Below, piece after piece: positions 21,860 through 33,800 of a DNA stretch of 64,000 nucleotides (position 1 is its first letter; each line of letters starts with the position of its first letter). The DNA is taken from positions 209,342 to 273,341 of the forward strand of contig QEOQ01000486.1 in NCBI GenBank assembly GCA_010279815.1, read 5' to 3'. This DNA is from Brachionus plicatilis (taxonomy: Eukaryota > Rotifera > Eurotatoria > Ploima > Brachionidae). Under the pieces are notes generated by a model. That model ran no database searches and was not told the DNA's origin. It worked only from the letters and a program-made list of their open reading frames with translations. Position numbers and translations under genes: made by a program.

Positions 21860-24800
21860 TTAGCACATGGTATCATCTTGACCTAAAAGATCTTGAAAAT
21901 AAAAAGAATTAATTCAAAAAAAAAATTAAATTAAATAATACCTGTCAATATATGGTGACTATGTTGATTGTTTTGAGTGGCATTATCAGCAGTGAGACCA
22001 AATTTGCGCAGCTGGCTTCCAGATTTGGATTGGAAATTGTTCGAACTTAAGATTCTATTTCCAAAATTTTTATCCAGAAAATTGCTGCTCGAAACCATTT
22101 TTCCTTGAAGCTTACTGAGCTCCTTTTTCAGCACTGAATTCTCGTTCCTTGACATAAATTAAGATGCTCAGCAAAGTTTTATTTTTTATATAAAAAAATA
22201 ATTTATTTACTGTAAATGAGCTACTAAATCATTAAACGATGAGATTGACATCAACTTGTGCACTTCACTCAGTTGATCGCTTACTTGATTTTTATGCTGA
22301 ATGAATATATCTCGTATCACTTAAATTATAATTAAAATTTATTTACCATTAAAATATTAAAAACAAAAAAAATAGATTTTCAAAAATTTAAAAAGCAAAG
22401 AAAAGTTTTTAGACCAAATAATCACTAAATTAAATTTATAAATTTTTTGTTTTTATTTATTTTATTATAACCTCGGCAAGATTGAATCACCCACGGCTTT
22501 CATTAGTCATATTCAGAGTTGGTCAAAAATTGGATATAAATTAAAAATCTGTTTAAGCCAAATTTGAGTTCAAATGCATATTTTTTAAAAATAACTTTTA
22601 TGAATTTTTTTTATGTAAATCTTAATTATTTTGAAGTTTTTTACATCAGCATTTTTAACTACTTACTATTATGAGAAAATAAAAAAAAAAAATAAAAAAA
22701 TTCAGTAAAAATTTTTTATTAAAAGTATTTTTGATACTGTTTGAATTTAATTTCTTTTAGTTTCGATCAACGATGTTAAGATTTGAGTTTACTCTATATA
22801 GAACTAATATCATCGAAGCCATGCTATAAAATTTTTTTATTTTTTTTAGAATAAACCTTGACTCATGAATTTAAAAAGAGTAAGCGCAAAAAGTTTACTT
22901 TTATTCTTAGAATAATTTCGAATTCCTACTGGAATAAACTTTAAAAAATTGTGGAGCTCAATAAATAAAGAAACAACTAATGTAACTACTGTACAGCAAA
23001 ATCAATTAACACCAAAGAGACGTGGAAGAAAAAGGCTACCTCGGGGCGAAAATGGTAAAATAATTAGGCAAAATAATCAATAAATGTTTTTATGCAGTTT
23101 TTTAGGCTAATTAATCGAATATTTTATTTAACTTGTAATAGAATAAAGACAAAAATTTTAAAAGGCTGATTTTTAATTTCGAATTTAATTCCACAATTTT
23201 TTGAATTACAGAAGAAATTCGAAATTATTCTAAGAATAAAAGTAAACTTTTGCGCTTGATTTTATTTAAATTCAGGAGTCAAGGTTTATTCTAAAAAAAA
23301 AATTAAAAAATTTTATAGCATGGCTTCGATGGTATTAGTTCCATACACAATAATCCCAAATTTTGACATTGTTCAAGAGTTGTTTAAAAGACACAAGTCT
23401 CAAGTCAAGTCCAAGTCCAGACCTTTTTTTTTCAAAAGTCCGAGCTAAGACTTTAATTTAAAAAAAAAAGTCCAAGTCCGGACATTTTATTTAAATTTTT
23501 TTTCAAAAGTCCTGGCCATAAATTTTTGAATACTGAAGAAGAATTGTGAAGACTTTTATGCTAAAATTGAAAGAAAATTCTGAAATATGGCAAATCTTTG
23601 TGATTTAGACAACCCAAGAGTATATAAATTTTTTGACATGAAGCCTGATCTAGCAAATTTTAAAAAAAGTCTGGACTTTTTTGGGGACTTCGAAAAATTC
23701 TACATTTTTCCAAGAGTAGTGGCCAAGAGTTTACGGTAATTTTTCGTAAATTACGTTAAATTACGGCAAATTACGCTAAAATTACGAAAAATTACCAATG
23801 AAATTGCGCCCCTGATATTTTTTGTTAAAAAAAAAATAAATTAACTTTTTTTTTGACCAAAACATATTTTAAGTTATTTTCTAACTAAATCAAGCAGTTT
23901 TTTTATTTTTTTTATCCCAAATAAGTTGCATTCGTCCATCAGTATCTTTTCACATGTTTAGCATTAATTCAAAAAGTTACTTGAGCTTGTTGGAACAGAT
24001 TATTTTAAAAAATCGAAAAATCATAAATTAAATATTCCAGTATGCTTTCGTCTAAAATATTACCGTGTTTAAACAATTCGTCATAAAATATTAAAGACAA
24101 GTTACATGATCTTATCAATTATATCGAAATAAATGACTGCAATATTGCCCGTAAATTCTGGCTTACAGATATTTGCATAATAAATTTTGACAAAGTCGCA
24201 GAAATACCAACAATATATAATGTGAAAATTGGTAGAAGAAATAAATTAGTCATATCTACTTTTGGAAATGAATTTGAATTTTTTTTCGATTATCTTTTTC
24301 ATTTACAAAAATTCGAAGTTTTAAAGAAATGTTCAAATGAATTATGCAAATACTAGTCTGTTCTTCCAATTAGTCACTTTTACTTCGAAAAACAAGATGA
24401 TGATAAAGTTTTTAGCCTTACAAGAATTAAACTATGTAATTTATGCTTCGAAACAATTAGAAAAACTCTGACTATGATAGAATTTTCACCATGGCTATTT
24501 ATAGAAACAAAGTATAACGAAGAAATAAAGATTGATTCTTTTCCAAAAACTATTGAATTAAATGGAAAAAAATATAAGTTTCTATGTTGTACCATCCATT
24601 TGTTTAATCATTTTAAAGCAATCTTTAATTTAAATGATATTTTTTATTTAATTGATGACTTAGAGCCAAAAAATATTGAAAAAATTTTACCTGACATCAA
24701 AATTGGCAACTGCTTATATTATTTTATTTAAAGAAGAAATTTTCGCTTTTTATTTTTCTTTTCAATTTAGAATTTAAATAATAAAAGTAAAAACCAAAAA

Positions 24801-27800
24801 AAAAAAGAAATCTTAATTTAAAATTATTTTAGCAAAGGAATTAGCAAATTTTTTTTTATTTTTGAAATCACCAAGTTTTTTGGCCCTCGAAACTTTTTAG
24901 AGATTGTGCAAATTCATTCGCAAAAGTAGGGGGCGAAAACGGTATTGTTATAAACTATAGCCCTTTTAGGTGAATTTAAATAGGTGATTTATAAAAAAAA
25001 AAGTCCCAGTCCTTTTTAGCCAAAAAACTTATTTACCTTCGAGAATAAAGCTAATTTGCTGGGACTGGTGTTGATGGTTGGCGTCTTTGGCCTGCTGCTC
25101 GCCTGCTTGCTCACATTCAGAATTGAGCTGCGCACAAATTTTATTCACAACACCAAGACCATTGTCAGAGCTCAAGTATCTGAGACGCAACTTTTTCAAA
25201 GTGTTCACCACACAATTCAACTGAGTCAAATGCTGCACTTCATTTAGGACCTGAGCGGACAACTTTCTCAACGAGTCCTCGTCGCTTAGCAACAGCTCGC
25301 TGGCCAGCTTGAAAATTTTCTCGTCCTGCTCGCTCACATTGACCACATTGAGCACTTGACCAGTGGGCGACTGCACTTTGGCGCCACCGTCCGACACAGC
25401 CTCGCTTTTCTTGCGCAACACTTCACAAGCAAACTTTAGATTGCCGCTCAGCGCCGCCTTGTGTATCAACTGCTCGGCCATGTAGCTGCTGACCTGTGAG
25501 CCTAGCTCGTTGAGCTCGCCACTCTCCAAATAGGCGACCAGCTCATTTAGCTCATGTTTGATGGAGGCTAGCACGGCCTTGTCGCTGAGCGCCCGCTTTC
25601 TCACTCCTTGCTGCTCGCACACCATCTCGGGCACCAGCTCGATCACAAGCGCCTCGTCCAACTGTTCATCACAAAGATAGATGTTCTCGCAAAACTTGAC
25701 CAGGCCGTCCATGTTGGCCGTCTTTTGCCTGAGAGCCAGCATCAAATTGTTCAAAAAAACAGCGTAGTCATCTTGTGAGCTAAGTGAGCGCATCAGCTCG
25801 TCTTTTTCTCTTTTCAGCTGATCACACTCGGCCTCTTTTTCCCTCATGTAGACATCAATTGAGTAGATGTGGTCGTTGAGCTCGACATTTTCGTCTTTGA
25901 GCGCATCGCACTCGCACTCCACTCTCTTCAGTCTGTTCGTCAGCTCCTCAATTGACTTGTCCTTGAGCTCGAGTATTTGCTTGGTGAGCAGGTTGACACA
26001 GGACTGGTTGCGCTTGAGCCGATTGTGCAGACTGTTCGAGGAGCCCGCGTCCACATTGTGCACCATGTTGGCGCACATTTTGCTCAGCTGGTTGATTGTG
26101 TGCGAGTTCTGCACGTCCATGTCCTCCAAAATGGTCTGGTACTCTTGGGCCTGACGCTGCGAGTGAACCAGCTTGAACTCTAGCGTCTTGGTCTCTTCCT
26201 GCAGAGTTTCGATTTCATTTTTGGCCGACTCGTGGGCGTTCTTCAGCTCAGTGTCACTCTTGTGTCTCTGGTCGTTTATTTGCCGCATCCGACACTCCAA
26301 ACTTTGCACTGCACACTTGCTCCTCTCGAGCTCCTCTCTCACTTCGTTCAGCTCGTCTGCATAGTGTGCACTCAAATTGTCCGCCAGACTCTTCAGCTCA
26401 TTGTTTCTGTCCAGCTCAAGGTTGAACGCGTCCTGTAGCTTGTCGCTCTTGCATATTTCCTCGTTTAGTTGAATGGTCAGCTCGGCTATTTGCCGGTCCT
26501 TGTCTCTGATCTGGGCCTCCAGCTGGCCGATCACCTCCTCTTTGCTCATCAGTACCTTGGTCAAATCGTCGCTGAAGTCGTGCAGAGTGGAGTTGGTCGC
26601 CGCTTTTTGACTAGTCTCTTGTTGTTTAAGCTGGAGCAGCTCGCTCTGCGCCTCCACAACCTGTCTCTGAAGCCTTTCGCATTTTAGTTTGAGCGCTTGG
26701 TCATTTTTGTGCGCCAAATTGAGCTCTCTTTCTTTTATTTTGCCAAGGACGTCGGAGATGCGCGCGTCCAAATTTTTCACCTCCTTGTTCCAGCCGAGCT
26801 CGCCACTCGAGCTCGCCTGCTGCTTGCCCAATTTTTTGCTCAATTTGTCCACTTCCTTTTGCTGATGGTCGATGGTCTCGTTGAGTTTTTTTATTTGGCT
26901 GAGACTGGCCTCGTTGGCGCTCTTGCTCTGCGCGGCTCTTTTGTTCGCCAACTCGAGCTCGTTCTCGGCCTTGGCCAACTTTTCGGCCAACTCGTCCAGC
27001 TGGCCGTACAGCCTGCTCTGACGCTGGTCGTACTCGGCCACCGAGTCCACGTGAATTTGCTCTAGGATCTTGAATTTTGAGTGCAGCTCGGAATTGTCTT
27101 TGATCAGTTGTTCGTGCTGGCTGTGCAGGGCCTCGTAGCTCTGGCCCTCTGATCTTGGTTGGCTTGGCTGAGTGGTGGCGGCGGTGGCGGTGCTGGCGGC
27201 CGACATTTGCTCCTCGGTTGGTGTGGTGCTGTTGGAAAAGGCCGGCATGGGGTTCACCACCAGCTTTGGCTTGCATTTGGTGCACTGGTTCGGCTGGTTT
27301 TCTATGCAAGCTCGGATCGAATCGCACCATCCTATCTTGTTCTCGTGGCTTGAAGCGCGCAGTGTCAGCGTGGAAGTGTTCTGGTGAAACGATAGTCGAA
27401 AGTCGTTTGTGTTCGAGTTTTGGTCGTTGGCAAAAATTTGACAGCATTTTGTCAATTCAAATTTACCTTTTTTTTTTTTTAATTAAAACAAAAGTTATTT
27501 TGTTGTTTTGATTTTTAGTTATTTAATTAATAGGGTTTTGTTAACTAAGTTGATTAAAATTGAAAATAAAATAAAATTTATTAAAGCAAAAATTTAATTT
27601 TTTATTTAAAAAAATTTTTAAAAAAATAATTTTTTTAATACTGGGGTTTTTTTGGCACTGTGAATTTTTGAACCAATATAGAAAAGAAAATTTTAAAAAA
27701 ATGATACACTACTGCTATGATAAACTGTTTTTACGAAATTTTTTAGTAAAGAAAAAAAAGTAAATTTCCGAAATATCACGAAATTTTACGTAATTTTATG

Positions 27801-30800
27801 AAAATTTTAGTATATTTTGGTAAATATAAAAAGGGCTACAAAAAAAATGAAAAAATGGCGATTTTTAGGAATATTTCTCTTTTTTTTTAGAAAATTAAAA
27901 TGAAAATCGGAAAAAAAAGTTAAGAAATTTTACGAAAATTTTTATTATAAAAAACTCGTTAAAAAAAACGCAACTACAATTAATGATCCGACTAATCACC
28001 GTTTTTCTCAATGACTATTTTAATTACCCAAGAATTAATAATTTTTAAAGGAAAAATCAAAATTTACTATTTTTCCCGATTTTTATAATAAAAATTTACG
28101 TAAAATTTCTTAACTTTTTTTTCCGATTTTCATTTTAATTTTCTAAAAAAAAAGAGAAATATTCCTAAAAATCGCCATTTTTTCATTTTTTTTTGTAGCC
28201 CTTTTTATATTTACCAAAATATACTAAAATTTTCATAAAATTACGTAAAATTTCGTGATATTTCGGAAATTTACTTTTTTTTCTTTACTAAAAAATTTCG
28301 TAAAAACAGTTTATCATAGCAGTACTGGTGGTTGTCAGGGCATGGTAAAATGCAACTGTAATGGTCAATGTATGACAAATAGATGTGGTTGGAAAAAATC
28401 CCAGTTGTTGTGTAACATAAGATGTCATGAAGGAAATTCAAGCTGCAAAAACATAAAATTTTTTTTTAAATTAGCCTTTTTCAGTAATTTACTAAAAAGT
28501 TTCCAGTTAATTACTAAAAACTTAAAGAGAAAAATATTTGTTATTTTTTTATTTTGAAAATTTACGTTTCGTTTCAGTAATTTACTAAACTGATTTCAGT
28601 GAATTACTTAAATAAATAAAAAATGAGTAAATGTCTAAAATTTATTTATTTTTTTAATGTTTTTTTGCTGAAAGACCAGTAAATTTACATATTTACGTGT
28701 TTGAGAAATTTACGGTAACATAAATTTGTATAAAAAAAATTTTTATAACATCACTTAATCTGGCGTAATTTTTGAAATAAATAATAATAATAATTTTTTT
28801 TTCAATGTTTTAATTTGTTTTAGAAAAAAGTCGGCGTGTGCTAATTCATTAACCAAAATTACTGATTTTTAACCAATTTTACTAGATGAATATAAAAATG
28901 ACTTACATTTCATAAAATTGCTTAATTAATTTAAAAATGTGAATTTATTTTAAAAATCAAGTTTGATGCTAGTTTTTTCAATATTTAATTAAATTTAAAA
29001 AAAAAAATTTTTATTTAACTTTTTTAAAAATTTTAATCTATACTTTGTCTCTATATGAACTAAATTGTAATAAGCAAAGAATTATTGAGATCTTAATTAG
29101 AAACCAGATTACAGAACTCACATTTTTCATCAAAATTCATACCATAATATTCTTATTTATCCAAATATTGTTCTAATTCAAAAAAAAATAATCTAATTGT
29201 ACAAAACGTCCTTCTCTGTCTTAAAAAGATTCTCAAAATCGAGTTAAACGTCTATCTGCTGATTTTTAGTTTTTTTAAAGTAAAATTATGCTTAATTTAT
29301 AATTTTAATACGATTTAGAAAAATTAATAAGAACAATATCAGTTATGCAAATTTAGGAAAAAAAAATTTTTTCTAGTAATTTTAGTTAAAGTTTCAGTAA
29401 TTTTAGTTAAAAAATAATAAATCGCCAAAAAAGTCTAATTAACGAAAAATTCAAATAAAAATGCGCATACCTATGGGAAATTTTCCAATGTCTTGTTCAT
29501 ATTTGTCATTCCAATAGATTAGACAGCACAAATTCATATTTAATGAAAACCAATATTTATTGAACTGGTTGCTGGTATTTTCGGTGGGGTTGGAATCCTT
29601 CAATTTCCACAAATAACCGATTAGATTATTGGTTCTCCGCTTTGAATTGGCTGAATTAGTAGAATGGGAAGAATTTTTGGTCAGATCTATAATCTCAATG
29701 TTCCTCAGAGTGGCGCCCAGTTCCTGCTGTTGCTGTTTGAGGTCCGTTTGAACTCGAATGGTCAGACTTTTTGTAGATGAGGTCGACGAAGAGGAAGAGG
29801 AAGACAAATTTGGTGAAGCGGGCTGCGAGTCTTCTTCGATGGTTGGCTTGCGTGGTGAAATGAGACAGGGCTTTTTGTAGTCTTCGCTGGGTCGCGGCTT
29901 GGCCGACGAAGACCACGAACAAGACGATGATGGCGAGTTGTTCTTGTTCGAGCTGATCATCGCCGAGCTCGATTGAGTTTTGTTCAATTTGTTTGATTGT
30001 AGTGGCAAACTGTTTTGATTAGATAGAAGATTGGTCAATGAATTGACGGGACGAAATGCTGAATTGTTGGTCGGCGGGGCGACCAGCGAAAACGCCGAAG
30101 ATTTATTTCGGCTCGTTTGGGGCAAACTTTGCCTATTTTGTTGGATTTGTTTGGACATTTTTTTCATATTGGCCTCTTCCTCGTGCTTGTACTCGATTAG
30201 CAGTTGATTGAGGTTTTCTTTGAGACGCTGCTTGCGGATCAAGTCGTCTTCTTTGTAGGACAAGCGCCGATTTGAGTCGTCTGACACCGATTCCGAGCTT
30301 GTCAGCTCTTTGGACTCCTCCTCTTGGCTCTCATTTTTCTCAGTGGTGTCACGTTCTGGCACATTTTCGTTTTCTGTCTCAATTTCGTCCTCTAACTTTT
30401 GACTTATTAATAGGAAATTTTTTTTCTGGCATTTGGACGCATACGAACAAATGACTTCTTTCCATTTTATCATTTCTTCATAGTTTCCAGCTGCTATGTA
30501 CATGTCTTTTGATGGCTTGGCAAATTTGAGACAAAGTGAATTGGGATATGAGACAAAGTCGGCCTTGTTTGACAGCTCGGCTATGTGCTCACACATCGAC
30601 ATGTTTATGCGTCCCTGTGGCACTGTCAATGGCTTTGAAAAAAATTTTGATCAAAATTTAATCTAAAATTGAACAAAAATGTTGTATTAATGTGTTACGT
30701 TGTCATCCAAAGAGTATGTAAGCTCGCCGTCGTCGTAGAACACAAAAAATCGCCACTGCCACCGTTTTGTTTTGTTAAGCTCAAGATCTGACGGTGCTAT

Positions 30801-33800
30801 AAACAAGTATCCAAATTTCCATACTTTGCGATTCGACTAAATAAAAACAAAAATTAGAAAATAAATTTTTTTTTTTTATTTTTTTTGTAAATATTTATTA
30901 AGTTCATTCAAAAATTTGAGTCAAACTGTCTTGGAGAAAAAATTAGGGTGGTAGATCGATAAAAAACTGAATTATCGATAAATAGATAGATTTTATCGAA
31001 ATTGTTAGGTAAAACGATGAAATGGGTCTAGTGGAAAATGTGAACAATTGTTCACAAAAAAATGTGACCATGAGTATCAAGTCAAAACATTTTGTTCACA
31101 TAATCTCTGGTCACATATTTGGTGACCAAAATAGATAAATAAAAAAATAAATAAATTTTTCGAGTCCAGCTTTTATTTTTTGTGAACATTAATTTTAGAA
31201 TAAAAGTTTAATTTTAAATGCAATTAAAAAAAAAAGATAAATTCCAATTCCTTTTTTTATTAGTTTTTATGTTTTTTTGCCATATGCAACTTTACACCCT
31301 TGATGTTTTCCATTAATTCTCCAAATAAATCACACGGTACAGGGTTTGCATGTTTGCTGAGTGCTGTTTTTACTACATTCAAAGTTTCTTGAGAAGAATT
31401 TCAGGAATTTATCTTTTTTTTTTATTTGTATTTAAAATTAAACTTTTATTCTAAAATAAATTTTCACCAAAAATTTTTTTGTTTTTTTATTTATCTATTT
31501 TGGTCACCAAATATGTGATCAGAGATTATGTGAACAAAATGTTCACATTTTCCACTAGACCCGATTAAATTATTATCGAATAAATTTATTCGAAAAGTGT
31601 TTCGATTAAAATCAACCGAATATATATTTAAAATGATTCAGTAGAAAATTCCCCACTTTCTAATATTCCCCATTAATAATTTCCCCTACTCAGTAAAAAT
31701 ATATGTAACCTATCAAATATTTTAATTAAAAATGACATTAAAATCAATTAAATTCTTTATTGACCGAATTCAAAACTCATAAAAAACAAGCTTTTATTTT
31801 TTTTTTGCTTCCTATAAAAAGACTTTTTTTGAAAACCGAAAAAGAGAACTCAAAAGTTAATGTCGATATATCCGAATTTGTACCCCAAGTGATAGCTTTT
31901 AAAAATATAAAATAAAAAAAAATAGAAAAATTTAATTTTTTTGTTAAATCTTGAGGATTTTGATGCCGATGAATTACAAAATAAGGTCAAAAATATTAAA
32001 TCAGTTAATGTAAACTTATAATTTAATTATTTTTTGTATTTTTACTTGATGAATCGATTAATTATCTAATGAAAAATCTTTAAATGTTTTAATTTTTAAT
32101 CTATTACTCTGCCTATATTGTCGTGAAAATTATAAATGGGGAATAATAAAAGTGGGGAAAAAAAAAAGTGGCGAATTTTCTTATTGACCATTTAAAATCG
32201 ATAAGCAAAAATTTTATTGCTGTATATCGAATCAGAATATGAAATTTTATCGAATTGAATATTCTTTCTATTAAAGTGAAGGAATTATTTTGTATAACAC
32301 TAAATTCAGTACCAGGTGAGAGTCTTTTTTCAGTAGCCGGTTTCATCCAAAATGAAGAAAGAAATAGATTAAATCCACATAATTTAGAAAAATTAACGTT
32401 TATAAAACTCAAATATATTAATTTAAATTAAAAAAACATTTAAAAATTTTAATAATTTTAACACTTGATAACTTTTGTAGATTCGATTGCTAAAATTTTA
32501 AACCTAAATTTTTTTAATAATTTTTTGAATATTTTTAAAGGAATTCTAGTCTAAATCGTAAATTTTAGGAAATTTATAATTTGTTATTTAATAAATTATT
32601 TAAAATTAAAATTTAAATTATAATTTTTATGAAAATTCTCAAAATATTTCAGTAATCACAATCGACAAATATCAAAAAAAATATCGATAATCTAATCAAT
32701 ATTTTAGTTCGAAAAACTATAATATTATCGTTTTTTTTGATATCGAAAGATTATCGTTAAATTTTCACTAAAAATTTACTTTTTAAAAATTATCGAAAAA
32801 AAAAATATCGATTTAAAAATTTTCGTATCGATACGAATTTTGGCGAACGAAATCGCTAGTTGCTTAAACAATCTACAACCCTACAAAATATTATCTAATT
32901 TTGAATTTTTTTTTATCTTTAAACTCATTTAAAATGACAATAGTGTCAAATTAACTTTGAAATTTTTCAATCTTTTATGACAAACTAGGACTTCGAAATG
33001 GCAAGAATACAATACGGAAATAATACAACATAAAACTTTGATTTAAATTTTTTCTTGCTTCTATTTCAAAAAGAATTGACAGTAACGTAGTCAAAACATA
33101 TTTTTAAATATGAAATATTTTGATTTATAATGCTTTTAAGATTTAAAAAAAAAAATATGTTTTAAAATTATTTATTACCTTTTTTCTGATAAATTTTGAT
33201 TCCTTGTGGGAAAAATTGACCAAATTTCTGATCCTAATCATTTATAGAGATTTATTCGAAAAAAATTTTATGGTTCATTTTAAATTTGTGAAAAATTGAA
33301 TTTACAATAAATTGAATAATAAGCCAAGTTTTGAAAAATAGTTTCTCATTTTTGATGAGAGCCAAGTCATTAGAAGAATTTTTTCGCAACAGCTCGCTGA
33401 GCAGTGACAATAGGAAAATTTAATTCTAATTGTTGTCTCATTCTAAGCAGTAGCTGATAAAATGAAAATAATTGAGACATAGTTGCCCTAAAAGAAACAA
33501 ATCAAGCAATAAAGTTAAGTTGATTGATAAATTATTGCTTAAATTTATTATATATTATTGAAAAAATATTTTTAATTGTTCTATTTTTAAAAATCAAATG
33601 ATTTATTTGATTTTTGTTCCTAATATTATTAATAAATAAAAATAAATATTCCTAATAAAAAGGCAACTTAAAGTTCATGATCATTATCACATAATCAAAA
33701 CTTGGTCAATTAAAATCTCAATAAAAATGATGAAATAATCTTTTTTGTTTCTTTTTTTAATTAAACATTAAATTTAAAAAAAAAATTTCCTTATTGATCT

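Larger units (their letters stand above)
30944..32884 (+). mobile_element. hAT transposon remnant (intron 1 of the MPRIP-like gene)
   Basis: The left end TAGGGTGGTAGATCGAT is matched by the complement of the right end (TAGGGTTGTAGATTGTT). Near the right side a hAT dimerisation-domain fragment is readable. The element was later split by the MITE at 31024-31562. The sub-terminal parts are rich in ATCGATA/TATCGAT repeats. No flanking 8-bp duplication is recognisable any more, in keeping with age. Confidence 0.7.

Noticed and set aside
21931..22155. Independent small gene ending in HHILTGII
   Set aside because: Splice sites and phase show this is exon 6 of the MPRIP-like gene, with a donor just before GII and a terminal exon at 21891-21860.
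25056..27511. Numerous plus-strand ORFs of 60-122 codons opposite the MPRIP-like exon 4, and a 248-codon minus frame
   Set aside because: They are mirror or shifted frames of a GC-richer coiled-coil exon whose own frame has clear PH and MPRIP-type motifs and spliced phase agreement.
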